Of a stretch of DNA of 64,000 nt, positions 53,621 through 64,000 are shown piece after piece; within the stretch, counting starts at the first letter, position 1, and each line of letters opens with the position of its first letter. The stretch is taken from the NCBI RefSeq assembly GCF_900497805.2, contig NW_020954611.1, forward strand, positions 800,021-864,020. Direction: 5' to 3'. Position numbers and translations under genes: made by a program. The notes beneath the pieces are model-generated. The model had not been told where the DNA came from. It saw only the letters and a program-made list of their open reading frames with translations, and ran no database searches. The DNA is from Vombatus ursinus (lineage: Eukaryota > Chordata > Mammalia > Diprotodontia > Vombatidae).

Positions 53621-54544
53621 CCAATAGTTATCTCAGATGTCCATTAACTTGTACATTTTTTAAAGTTTCCACCTGGGTTATGTAATTTTTTATTATTATG
53701 AAAACTTTTGGTAGTATTTTTGTCCCAAACCCTAATTGCAAGCTCCTATGACAGATAATTTAAATGATTTTTCCAATTATGTCAGGGAAATAATTTGATT
53801 TTTGCTACTTTGATTCTCTTTGCGAATGCTCTGGCACTGGGCATGATTATGTATTTTGGAAGCTTTCATGACATTACCTTCCCCCTCCACCCCTTACTTC
53901 CACGTTGTACTTTGCTCTGTTGAGGACAGCCAACGCTGGAACACTTCCAATCATTCCAATGTAATGCCAATAACTTGCGACAGTCAGTGCAATACTGGGA
54001 TGGACATCCCAGTTTCAGAGATTTGGAGACCTGGAAATGCTCAACTACGTAAATCTCGATTTATAAACGGACAGGCAATATATTTGAGCTGCACAGTTTC
54101 TGAAAAGTAATGTAATAGCCTTATTTCCAGAGCTCTTTTCCCAGTGGACAAGCATGTGAGTGATTGTGTTTTAATCAGAACAGCTGAAAGAATCATTGAA
54201 GTAATAAGTTATCTTGTGTAGGGGATGCAATGATGGACTTTCTTCTTGATTTCTGGTATTTTGAGTACTTTTCTTTTCAACAGTCGTAGTTTAAACTGCC
54301 ACATGACTAAAAGTCCAGAGCTTTCTCTAGTTCCTGAGTATTTTGGGATGGATCTAAAATATCCTATGAACTTAACATCTAAGAAACCCCCAACTACACA
54401 GAAAAGGCAGTTTAGAGGGCCAGAAGGAGTAATCTAAATCTCTTCAAAACAAATTATTTCCTGATGAATTTCCATTGCAACAAAATGTGATGTAGCTGCT
54501 ATTGGGATGGGAAAGTTATCTTCATTGGAAGAAAATTAGAAAAA
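53621..54544. other. Single-copy-like DNA
   Basis: About 900 bp without recognisable repeats. The frame at 53856-54110 (84 codons) has no known domain. Confidence 0.4.
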
Positions 54545-54800
54545 AAGATGATATAGTGGAAATGGTCCTGGACTTGGTGTTAAAAGGCCTTGGCTTGATC
54601 CCTGAATTTACGGCCTAATTAGCTACATGACATTATGTAAATCACTTAACATCTTTGACCTTCAGTTTCCTTATCTATAAAACAAGCTCAGCAATCCCTG
54701 TCAAGCTCATGGAATTCCCTGGATATGTGGATCTTGGAGATAATGGATATCGATGTACTTTGTAACCATGGAACTCAATGTAAATGAGAACTGCTATTAA
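54545..54800 (+). repeat. MIR
   Basis: GGTCCTGGACTTGGTGTTAA, TGTAAATCACTTAACATCTT, CTTCAGTTTCCTTATCTATA and ATGTAAATGAGAACTGCTAT. Confidence 0.75.
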
Positions 54801-55190
54801 ACTGTATCCTTGGTCCTGTATGGCCCCCTTTCACTTCTGCAGGGGCAGTGGGAAAAGTTATGAACAAGGAGGCAGAGTACTAAAAATCACATATTTTTTA
54901 GACCATTTACAAACTTTAATTTAGCCATTGGAACTATAAAGGTGGGGACCCTCTCCAATGACCAATAAGTAGACATTCTATTGTAGGACACAAATTGCAC
55001 CAGACTTGACATTTCCACTGGAAATGAAACCAGAAGATAGAAGAAAGTTGCAACTGACTTGCAAGCTCCTAGCAGGTTCTTGGAAATGCAGATAAAGGAG
55101 TTGGAAAAGTTGGTTTTATCATGCATAGAAAGGCGGCAAAAAGCATCATTTTATGGGACATTCATTCATTTCATATTGCAACACTAATAA
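54801..55190. other. No recognisable element
   Basis: Single-copy-like; the minus-strand frame at 54887-55126 has no domain. Confidence 0.4.
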
Positions 55191-55661
55191 GTATTTACAA
55201 AAAGAATACCATGAAAATAATTGTAGCTCATCTACCAATAGTACTTGTAGAAAATGAAGAGATAGAGAAATTCTTTGAAGAACTTGATAAGACCTTCTAA
55301 ATTAAATCAATATATACTTTGATATTCAACGACTTCAATACAAAGGTGGGAATAAGTAAGGATAGCAAAAATGTTGATCAGGAGTAAAAGAACAAGAGAG
55401 ACCAAAGACTTGTAGACTATATAGAAACATTAAACCTATATATCAGGAACATTTGAGGAAAAATCAGGAAAGCAGTAAACATGGTAAGCACCAAAATGAA
55501 AAATGAAATGGATTACATATTAACATAAAGGAAATTACTTTTTACTGATATAGTCATCATTTCTAAACCATTTGTGTATAGTCAAACTACCAACATGTTT
55601 GGGAAAAGATATAAATTATTACAAACTAGAACAAAGAACAAAAAGAAAAATACAAGGCATT

Positions 55662-55935
55662 TAACAACAACAACAACAACAGTAATAACTAGCATTTATA
55701 TAGCACCTACAGGCACTGTGCTAAGTGCTTTTTACAAATACTATCTCATTTGATCCTCAAAACAACCCTGGAAGTTAGATGTTATTATCATCCTCACTTT
55801 ACAGATAGGGAAACTGAGGTGGACAGCAGTTAAGTAATTTGCCCAGGGTTACACAACTAATAAGTATCTGAGGTCAGATTTGAACTCAGGTCTTCATGAC
55901 TCCAAGCATTTTATCTAGAGTACCAACTAGTTTCC
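55662..55935 (-). repeat. MIR, nearly full length, inside the RTE
   Basis: AACAACAACAACAACAGTAA tail, AACTAGCATTTATATAGCAC, CACTGTGCTAAGTGCTTTTT, TTTACAGATAGGGAAACTGA, TTTGAACTCAGGTCTTCATG. Complete from tail to near the head. Confidence 0.85.
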
Positions 55936-56787
55936 CTCTATTTAGAATAATTCCAACTTGATATATTTAAGTAAGTTACTAATGCTCAAAATGAGATATG
56001 GATGGAAGAGAGGTTATAGAAATCAATTTTAGAATTTCATACAAAATGTTAACTGATATAAGTCAATCGACATAATGAAGAGATTTAAAGAGACTTAAAA
56101 GCAACTTAGGAGAGAAGTCGAGGCAGAAAGAGACAGCAGATATTTAGAATATAAAATTTTTTGTAGAATTTTATAGAGAAGGGTGGTGGAATATTATTAA
56201 TACAATTACCTCATAATAAAGAGAGAAGCGGTGAAAAGTAAAACTAGTTTAAAGAAGGCTTTGTGAGAGATCTAACTAAGCAATCATCCAGAAGGCATTA
56301 AAGATGAAACTGGAAAGAAACAAATAGAAGAAAGATGGAAAAAAATTGTAAAAATGTCAATAAATTCTTATCATAATCAAGCATATTGAAGTTACAACAT
56401 TTGCGCTCGTAATACCATAGTCCTGAATGTATTTTTAAAACAACCCTAACAAAAAAAAACCAAAAAACAAGATGGAAAAAGCAACTGGATTAGACAAAAA
56501 GGAGATGTGTTCTATAAGCACAATTGTGAAGATATTGAAGAATTGATTCTCATTGTATCTGAAGGAGAAGTAGATATCAAAGATGTGTGAAAAAATCATG
56601 GAGCTTATTAATACTAAAATAAAGGTCACCTGAGATAAAAAAAATCAACTATTGGCCGATAAACCCACTTTCCTATCAACATAAAAATTTTACGAGCATA
56701 ATCTACATGTGTATGAAATTAACCTTGGTGAGCATATTTATAGGAAATAGGTAGGATATCATAAGTGATATTGTACAATAGACAATA

Positions 56788-57045
56788 GGCAAATAGAGCA
56801 GTGGAAGGAGTACTGGGCTTGGAATAAGGAAAACTCATCTTCATCAGTTCAAATCTGGCCCCAAACACTTAGTAGTTGTGTGACCCAGGTCAAGTCACTT
56901 AACCCTGTTTGCTTCAGTTCTTCATCTATAAAATGAGCTGGAGAAGGACATGGCAAACCTCTCCAGTATCTTTGCCAAGAAAACCCCCAAAAAAGGGTCA
57001 CAAAGTTGGACGTGACGGAAATGACCCAATAACAGCAACAAACAG
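56788..57045 (+). mobile_element. Mar1-like CORE-SINE inside the RTE
   Basis: GGAGTACTGGGCTTGGAATA, CAGTTCAAATCTGGCCCCAA, AATGAGCTGGAGAAGGACAT, AAGTTGGACGTGACGGAAAT and an AACAGCAACAAACAG end. Nine-bp duplication TAGACAATA at 56779-56787 and 57046-57054. Confidence 0.9.
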
Positions 57046-57461
57046 TAGACAATATTTTTATCATCATACAATTGGCTAAACAAACAAGGCCCCAGTGTAC
57101 TTATTTATTGATTATAACAAAGAATTTGATTCAATAGAGATAAATATCATATTAAAAGCTCTCTTCCAATAAGGTTTACTCCCATGTATACATCCAATTT
57201 ATGTAAGATTCCTTGAAAGACATAACACCAGAGATAACCTTGTTTGATTAACTTTTAATCACTAATAGTGAGTGAAGCAAGAAATATAGAGATGTATGTT
57301 TGCCAAAGTTGTGTACTGAGATGGAGGAAGTATCGTAGAGAGTCCAAATGGAAAGGACATTTTCCATAGATGATGAGATCCTCCAGATGTTCCAGCTGGT
57401 AGATGATATAGTGTTAATTGTGTCAAACATGGGATCCAAAACTACTCGTAAGAGCCTGCAG

Positions 57462-57464
<3 letters not shown>

Positions 57465-57492
<28 letters not shown>
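57465..57492. repeat. Poly(A), 28 bp
   Basis: Pure A run directly after RTE coding-like sequence; the text after it may still be RTE. The flanking GAGT and GCAGATGG give no duplication. Confidence 0.9.
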
Positions 57493-57494
<2 letters not shown>

Positions 57495-57500
57495 AGATGG

Positions 57501-57829
57501 ATGAAGAATGCTTAATGTTCAGATTATGACATGAAGTTTTAAAGACTACCATATAACTTATCATTTCTGTGTAAAGTTGGTAAACTACTGAGGCTAGACT
57601 ACTTTTTGACACACAGTACATATAATAATCTTGTTTGAGTGTTTGTTTATTTAGGGTTTTTTGTTTGTTGCTTGTTTTTGTTGTACCCATCTTACCCATC
57701 TCACCTTATGTACCCATCAGGGCCAAATGGTGGTCAAGAGCATCCAATTCTGTGATTTCATTTGTGTGAGTGACTCAGAGTGTGAAAATTCTTAATAATA
57801 AGGAAGTGCAATTTGTCTTTGACTTACCC
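57501..57829. other. No recognisable element
   Basis: TTTG-rich stretch at 57640-57690; no repeat named. Confidence 0.4.
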
Positions 57830-57965
57830 CACAGAGAGTTGCTGGAATCACTTTGTTCAAGTGATTTGCTCATGGCCATACAAACAGTATGTGATAAAGG
57901 CAAGACTTTGTAGACCTTCCTAAATGGCTCCAAAGCTAACCTTCTATCTACTACATCATGCTTCC
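57830..57965 (-). repeat. MIR fragment
   Basis: TTGTTCAAGTGATTTGCTCA, TGGCCATACAAACAGTATGT and CTATCTACTACATCATGCTT. Confidence 0.7.
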
Positions 57966-58057
57966 TATAATACTGCTTTTTTATTGTTGGTTAATTCATT
58001 TATCTTGTCTTCTTAATTAGATTGTAAACTCTTCAGTGTGAAGAGTATGGTATATAC

Positions 58058-58249
58058 CAGCGGTGTCAAACTCAAATACAAACCCTCTAGCAGCATTTTG
58101 ACTTAGAAAACCACAAATTAACATGATCTATGATGTGTTGCATTTTTCCTTATTAGGTAAACATTTCTCAATTACATTTTAATCTGGTTTGGGCAATACT
58201 TGGGAGTTTTGCCAAAAGTCCATGTGATTATCTGTGTTTGACACCACTG
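58058..58249. mobile_element. Complete hAT MITE, 192 bp
   Basis: Terminal inverted repeats: left CAGCGGTGTCAAACTC, right (reversed) CAGTGGTGTCAAACAC, 14 of 16 identical. A perfect 8-bp duplication GTATATAC stands at 58050-58057 and 58250-58257. CAG ends and 8-bp duplications define hAT transposons. No transposase is encoded, so it moved with help from another copy. Confidence 0.92.
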
Positions 58250-58259
58250 GTATATACTT

Positions 58260-59625
58260 ACTCAACTGGTGTCAATAATGAATTCTGTGAAGTGGTTGCA
58301 TTGTTCAAATTTGCACCCTTCAAAGTTACAGTTATATGTAGCACATGGTCATTGTTTTTAACCCAATGGAAACATAAAATGAGAATTTGAATAATGACTA
58401 TTCATGGAATTCATTATTGGTACTAATTAGGATTTAACTGTCTTTATATCTTAATCTTATAGGACCTGACAGTCCCGAGGGCATGAAAGTATTTAGTTCA
58501 TTAAATGAACAAATCAGTGACCAAATGAATCTTTTTGTAAGACTGCATTAGTGTATCCTTTTTTTGTTTTGTTTTGTTTTTGTTTTTATGAAATGCTAGG
58601 ACCTATTCTCTCCTATGTGCATTTTTGTGCTTAGCAAGTAGTTTGGGATTTAAATAGTGAACTGGAACCTTCCTTAAAATTCTCACAACTCATATGTTCT
58701 AGGAATCCTTTTCCAACTCCTAGATTTTAACCAGTCAAAATCGACCTAGGGTTCATACCCCTAAACCCAGTAGAAAAAGCCAAAGCTGGTTCTTTTTTTC
58801 TCCCCCCTTTGCATATATTCCCCTTTTCCTAGTCTAATTAATCTAGAAGTTTCAAACTATAGAGACATAAGGTACTGTTTCTCACAAAGAGAAACTTCTC
58901 TTCCTCTTTCTCACAAAGCTGCTTCCTAAAACTTTTGAAAAACACATTTCAGTGGCATAAGTTTCAATTGTTGTCCTAAAGAAAAAATACATGCAGACAA
59001 GTTTGCCTACTTGAATGATATTCTTCACAAACAATAACTTCATATTTTATCTCCCTCCTTTGTATGGATTGTTCCCCATACTTCTAATGCACTGCCTCCT
59101 TCTGCCTCTTAGAATCTTCTTTTAAGAGTGCTCATAATAGCTATGTATATAATGTGGTACTTGGGCACCACATTATGTATGTAGCTGTTTTTATTCTCCC
59201 AGCTACTAATGCTCTTCCTTCTAAAATGAAAGGGAACTCAATAATGAATTTAGATTTTGAAAAGACATACACAGATGACAGAAGGAAGGACCATGACTTG
59301 AGGCTGAACACTAAAGTGGGACATGTCAGGTATGTCAAAGGTCAGACAGAGCTGAGGCTGGTAAGAAAGCTGAAGAAAAAAATGGGGCTTTATTTGTTTT
59401 GAAGATCAAAGAACGGTAGAAATTCAGGTGGGGGTGAATGGGATTAAAATGGAACTGCTCAACAATTATTTTGCTCTTCTCTCTCAAAGAGGATTCTCTT
59501 TGTGTTGGAAAGGACAGAATATTTTTGTCCTTTTTGCCCAAAGTTGATACCCAAAATCAGTAAGGACATAGTTATAAAGCATGTAGCTGCCCTTGATGAA
59601 TGAGTCAATAGGTCCAAATGAACTA
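58260..59625. other. Single-copy-like AT-rich DNA
   Basis: No repeat recognised beyond a short TTTTG run at 58559-58586. The frame at 59154-59402 has no domain. Confidence 0.4.
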
Positions 59626-59627
59626 CA

Positions 59628-59970
59628 TTAACCCATTAATCAACAGTGAATTATGAAGTGCCAACTAAATACCAGGCTCTGTGCTTGGGAGACAAAGACA
59701 AAAAAGGAACAGTTATTGCCCTCAAGGAGCTTACACTCCAGCTGAGGAAAACAACACATATAGGATGTCCCCAAAATTGTCATGCAGTTTTAAGGTATTA
59801 AAACTTAAGGCAAATACACTCTTATTATAAGCAAGCTATTTAAACTTAAGGCATTTACAAAATAGGTATGAGATTTTTTGGTGGTAGATTACTAGTATCT
59901 GGGGAGAATCAGGAAAGCCTTCATGTAGAATGTGACTCGAGCTGATTATTGAAGAAAACTAGAGATCTTC
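59628..59970 (-). mobile_element. LINE2 (L2) 3' end with a small insert
   Basis: TTATGAAGTGCCAACTAAAT, CTCAAGGAGCTTACACTCCA, then from about 59870 GAGAATCAGGAAAGCCTTCA and GACTCGAGCTGATTATTGAA. Between them sits a mariner-like piece. Confidence 0.75.
59763..59865. mobile_element. Mariner-like MITE fragment
   Basis: GGATGTCCCCAAAATTGTCA and TGCAGTTTTAAGGTATTAAA resemble mariner terminal repeats of the GTCCCAAAAGTCTTAGTGCA type, next to a TA. AAACTTAAGGCA then occurs twice in direct order, and the opposite terminus is missing. Confidence 0.45.
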
Positions 59971-61495
59971 AAGCAAAACCTGTATAACCACTTGTTGGGT
60001 ACTTTTTAGAATTAATTCTTATTCAGATTTTTTTTGACTGGATACCACCCACCCCATGTCCCTTCAACATATATTGTAAATGTTTCCACATAATAGACCC
60101 TCACTAAGGGCTTATTGAATATAATTGAACTTTTACTTACAGGTTTAATTCTATTATTAATCCTCTGTTTCAGTAGCTGAGAAATTTGTTAATTTTAAGG
60201 GCTACCTTTTCCCCAGGAGGTCTGGAAGTTAGGCTAAGATGTGGTATCTAATAATTTCTGTAGCCATCTTAAATGAGGTGGCACCTCGCCCTACTCTGGG
60301 GCAATGCTCCAACCATTCAGTCCTGCTGCCTTCTGCCAGTTCACAGATTTGGGGAGATTTCAATATTTCCTGAAATAGCATGTCACTGATGAATAAATGG
60401 CATAAAGCCGAAATTTCAAGCTTGCTAAAAGACAAAAGCTCAATCCAAAGACAGAATTCTAAGCTACAAACTTTTCTAGTAGTGGTGATATTAAAAGTAT
60501 TTTTAGAGAAGGGTCTTAAAATCAGTAACAAAATGAGGTAGAAGCTGGTTTTTACTGAGGTCATTATCATGTTTTAATTAAATACACCATGCCATTAATG
60601 GGAGAAGAATATGGAAAGAGTAATGTATGATTTAATCTTTCCATTTCATTTAAATGCTGAGTGGCACCTGGAGCTTAAAAAAAGCCAAAAGATAGAAAAG
60701 AGCTAAGTTATTATATATGAAAAAATGTTTTTTAAATAATTGTTTTTTATTTTTATGCCTTTGTGATGATGAAATTTAAATAAGATTTGTCATTTATCCT
60801 GAGTGATTTACCCTTTCAACCTTCCTCCAAAGTTATTTGTTCCACCTGGTCTTGTTAAATGACATGGGGAATAGCAAGTCCTTTCTATGTTTGGAATTAA
60901 CCTATCTAACTGCGTCACTCACTGCAGCAAGGAATCCAAAAATCAATGTGAGAAACACAGATCAAAGTTGTTAAAACATGGCCAAGCTCTTGGAAATCAT
61001 GCTAAGTATAAGAAAAGGGGGCTTTTTTGGGGCCAAAAGGAAGAACAAAAAAGGGTTAGAACTCCATTTTAGGTCAGATAGAATGATGACAATGGATAGG
61101 AATAGAGAGAAAAGATACGTCTCAAACTTTTAATGAATTAGTGATACTAAACTTTGATTTTGTTTCTTTTTCTCTACAAAAGAGAATGATCTTTGGACTA
61201 GGAAGAATGGAACAAACGTTTAACAGGGATTGAGATGGAAAGAGATCATTCTCAATGACTTTGTCACCAAGTTCAGATTAATCTCTTTCCAGGGTACTGA
61301 AAGAACTTGGGGGCTATCACTGTCAGTGATCTTTGAAAAATCTAGCCATGTCAGAGGATATCCAGGACTGGACATGAGAAAGGGTTTTCTTGATTTTTAA
61401 AGAAACTTAGGGAAGTTGGAAACTGTAAATTAGTGATCTTGAAATTTAATGTCTGATGAAATTATTGAATATTTTCTAAAAGGCATCACTTGTGA
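59971..61495. other. Single-copy-like DNA
   Basis: About 1.5 kb with no recognised repeat. The minus-strand frame at 60229-60570 (113 codons) and the frame at 60887-61072 have no known domain or codon signature. Confidence 0.4.
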
Positions 61496-61499
61496 ACAT

Positions 61500-61800
61500 T
61501 CATAGAATCCTAATATTTTAGAGATAAAATGGACCTTAGAGGTCAACTGATTTATTTTACAATTGAGAAAACTGAGGTGTTAAATTGCTTGCCCATGGTC
61601 ATCCATAGTTAAGAGCCCATGATCATGCATAGTTATGCAGTGCATTGTAAAGACTGCTGGATTTGGAGGCAAAGAATATACAATTCTTTGTGACCTGTTC
61701 TGTCAAGGCTCTGCCTATAAAAACTTGGTCAAGTTACTCAACTCTACAATTGTTACCTATAAAGTGAGAAGGCAGACTAGATGAACCTCTAATTAATTGG
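61500..61800. repeat. Two MIR-type fragments in opposite orientation
   Basis: 61500-61615 is antisense (TATTTTAGAGATAAAATGGA, GCTTGCCCATGGTCATCC). 61640-61790 is sense (TGTAAAGACTGCTGGATTTG, TGGTCAAGTTACTCAACTCT, AGGCAGACTAGATGAACCTC). Confidence 0.65.
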
Positions 61801-62058
61801 TCAATCAATCAATCGACTGACATGTGTCAAGTGCTTACTATGTTTGACGAACTGTGAGCTAAGCGCTAGGGACAAGAAGATAAAAAAAAATTCAGTCTCT
61901 ACCCTCAAAAAGAACAAATTCTAACAGAGGAGATGTGCACATTTACAAAATATATATAAAATGAACACAAGATAATTTGGGGAGGAGGTTGTGGAACCTT
62001 GAGGGATCAAGAAAGGCTTCATAAAAAGTTTGCTATTTGGACTGAGAGTGGAAGGAAT
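61798..62058 (-). mobile_element. LINE2 (L2) 3' end
   Basis: GGTCAATCAATCAATCGACT, CAAGTGCTTACTATGTTTGA, GAGCTAAGCGCTAGGGACAA and CAAGAAAGGCTTCATAAAAA. Confidence 0.85.
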
Positions 62059-62069
62059 TAGGGTTAGTC

Positions 62070-62222
62070 CTAGAGACTCACTTTATAAATGAGGAAGCTG
62101 AAGTACAGCGAGGTTAAGTGACCTACCCAGGATCAAACAACTCATAAGTGTTTGAAATGGGATTTGAATCCAGGTCTTCCTGACTCCAAATCCAGTGCCC
62201 TCTCCACAAAGTCACTTGGCAT
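62070..62222 (-). repeat. MIR-type SINE
   Basis: TTTATAAATGAGGAAGCTGA, GGTTAAGTGACCTACCCAGG, GGATTTGAATCCAGGTCTTC and CCAGTGCCCTCTCCACAAAG. Confidence 0.8.
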
Positions 62223-64000
62223 CCCGGGAAATTGAAGCCACCCTGACAGTAGTCTTAGGTGTTTGTAATCCTTCTTAGAGGAGGAAATAAATTTAGTACA
62301 TAAAATGAAGTAGATTGAATTCTTCCGCAATATCTTAGAATGATCAAATGCTTTTAGCCTGGGGCTCCTTTATATGACAGAACAATTTGAAGTCCATTAC
62401 ATTTTCATAGGATAATTTATCCTCTTTGCCTATAGAAAAAGGCACCACAAAGGAGAAATGTGACACATAGTGAAACGTTGTAAACAAAACTAGAAAACCA
62501 TTATAGCCTCTCAACAATTCTCTATAGTATATTTAATATCTTGAAAATCACTAGAGTTAGCAAGTTGTAAAGAAAGGAAAATTTCTCTATGGAGAAATTC
62601 CCTCTGGTGTACATGATTTGTCAATTCTCCAACAACTCAGTGCAATTGTGTAGTATCATGCTGTTCTTCCTGTTGAATCATTGTTCACCCCCAAACCAAT
62701 GTGATGGTTGGGGCAGTTCATCTATAACCCCATAATCACCTTACTTCTGGAAGATGAAGGATTGTATATGAATGAGCAGTGTAGTCTGGGGAGTCATTTG
62801 CCACAAGGTTATTGGAAGCTGGTGGAAAGGGGGACATTTTCCTAGAAATTCAAGGAACATGGATATCACGTCCCTATTGTAGTTGTTGATTAGTTACCTC
62901 AGAGAACTCTTTATAAGCTTCACACTGACATGGGCCAATAGAAAAATGAGTTGTAGTCCTGATGAGACAAAATACAGCATAGAAACTAAAAGGATGATAT
63001 ATGATTAAAATACTTGAGAACTTGAAAACAACTAAATATTTTATACCTTTATCTTTCTCTTAGAAGTGGATTCAATATATACATACATACATATTTATAC
63101 GTGTATATTTGATTGTAAAATATTGTTGAAATATATTATAGCATAGGATAAAGGTTATCAAAGTACATTATATATTTAAGTATTATATGGGTATATTCAC
63201 ATGCACAAATAGACCCTGTAACAAAGGGAAATGTGAAATGGTTGGGCACTTAAGACATTTATATTATATATGATTACATAATTCATCTAATACAATGGAT
63301 GAGGGGGAAGCAAATTTTTGGATTTTCAAGGCCAGCTTGACAAAATGGAAAAAAAAATAACATTCTGTTGCATTCCAGGAATTCTCCAGTGCATTTAATG
63401 AAGAGTATTTGAAAGTCTAGGTTTGCCTATATATTATAGTACCAGTAAATCTACAGAAGATTATATTACTTTTCACCAGAAGAATCTATAATAAAACTTG
63501 TTCTGTAGAGAATCAACTGGGTTTCTTTCTTCTCTTTCCTTTCTTGCTTTAGTTCAGCTGAATGCTTCCTTTAGGACAAATAAGAGCAGAACAGGCATCT
63601 GTCAAAAACTTTGGGAACAGATGATACCATTATTTGCAGGCTGTTTTTATTAGGAAGGATGTTCTCATTTGTTTCATCTGAAGAAGTATACAACTCCAAG
63701 TAATTATCATTTCTCTAATAACACTTGACAGTGAGTGTCTAACCATCATTAATTCCTTTGGTATATGGATTATAACCCCATAATTGTGATGAGTATGTTC
63801 AGAATTAATTAAACTATAGCATGGCATTCTTGTCATTTAGCATTGGCTAATTTCCTCTCTCAAAACTAGATGCCCGGGAGTATGTTTTATATGCAAATAG
63901 AGGACAAAATGAAGATGTGGTCAACAGCTTTATTTTTATGGAGATAGAAAGAAAGTCACAAATGGAATATCTATGCAGTTCTGAAATCAGAGAACAGAAC
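62223..64000. other. Single-copy-like AT-rich DNA
   Basis: No clear repeat. A TACATACATACA/TATA stretch lies at about 63075-63110. The part at 63640-63860 (AAGTAATTATCATTTCTCTA, TTCAGAATTAATTAAACTAT) has the texture of conserved noncoding DNA. The minus-strand frame at 63630-63836 has no known domain. Confidence 0.4.

Larger units (their letters stand above)
55195..57500 (+). mobile_element. RTE/BovB-clade LINE remnant, copy 2
   Basis: Order of pieces in sense: endonuclease NDFNTKVG (the GDFNAKVG motif) at about 55325-55350 and MKNEMDYIL near 55500; linker and pre-RT KKQIEERWKKIVKM near 56310; MEKATGLDKKEM near 56472 (GKAPGPD region); then LVDDIVLI near 57400, which stands for the RT catalytic FADDIVLI box. 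Every domain carries stops. A MIR (55662-55935) and a Mar1-like SINE (56788-57045) interrupt it, and a 28-bp A run lies at 57465. Confidence 0.75.

Noticed and set aside
1-64000. CRISPR array, bacterial operons, phage or plasmid functions
   Set aside because: The LINE and SINE content shows vertebrate nuclear DNA. Microsatellites are the only regular arrays, and there are no spaced identical repeats with unique spacers.
1-64000. Previously undescribed gene system
   Set aside because: I looked for clustered conserved frames, repeated motifs in coding frames and paired genes on both strands. Everything readable is transposon, simple repeat, pseudogene or noncoding DNA.

Overview
The window is nuclear DNA from a therian mammal, almost certainly a marsupial. 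The repeat mix shows this: many ancient LINE2, L3/CR1 and MIR copies, L1 and half-L1 copies with marsupial-like ORF1, RTE/BovB-like remnants, and two related tRNA-headed SINE groups. The short SINE ends in poly(A) after a CATTGCCT-type end (WSINE1-like). The long SINE ends in a GAGTCGGACA/AACGACTGAA-type tail (Mar1-like CORE-SINE). The short type resembles Australian marsupial SINEs more than opossum ones, but that is a weak inference.

I find no intact host gene. The open frames are short; those I can identify are pieces of transposons or antisense microsatellite frames, and the rest show no recognisable domain. Two host-derived fossils stand out: a 7SL (SRP) RNA retropseudogene at about 44.53-44.74 kb (minus) and one decayed C2H2 zinc-finger repeat at about 45.84-45.96 kb (minus). 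The window is therefore intergenic or deep intronic.

Layout. 0-12 kb: L3, L2 and MIR fragments, two SINEs, two copies of an unclassified CAA-tailed repeat, and a single-copy block at 7.86-8.58 kb. 12-22 kb: a half-L1 (HAL1-like) ORF1 copy at 13.1-14.4 kb, a three-level nest at 16.6-17.1 kb, and single-copy DNA at 17.3-17.8 kb. 22.5-29.0 kb: one full-length L1 on the minus strand, 6.48 kb, inserted in a MIR with a 13-bp target-site duplication; its ORFs are broken. 29-38 kb: L2 copies, hAT-like remnants, and an old plus-strand L1 (34.0-37.2 kb) holding a younger internally deleted L1 and a SINE. 38.9-41 kb: single-copy blocks, one with retained CpGs. 42.3-50 kb: a dense nest in which one L3/CR1 element on the minus strand is cut by a 7SL pseudogene, L2, SINEs, a zinc-finger fragment, an RTE fragment and an L1 tail. 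50-58 kb: L1, L2 and MIR pieces and a second RTE remnant interrupted by a MIR and a Mar1 SINE. 58-64 kb: a complete 192-bp hAT MITE, L2/MIR pieces and mostly single-copy AT-rich DNA.

Nothing in the window forms a pathway. The relations are those of transposon biology: L1 supplied the machinery for the poly(A) SINEs and the 7SL copy, RTE-type LINEs probably for the Mar1-type SINEs, and L2 for MIR. Target-site duplications give a relative order of insertion at several sites. All repeat family names come from recognition by eye, without a database search.
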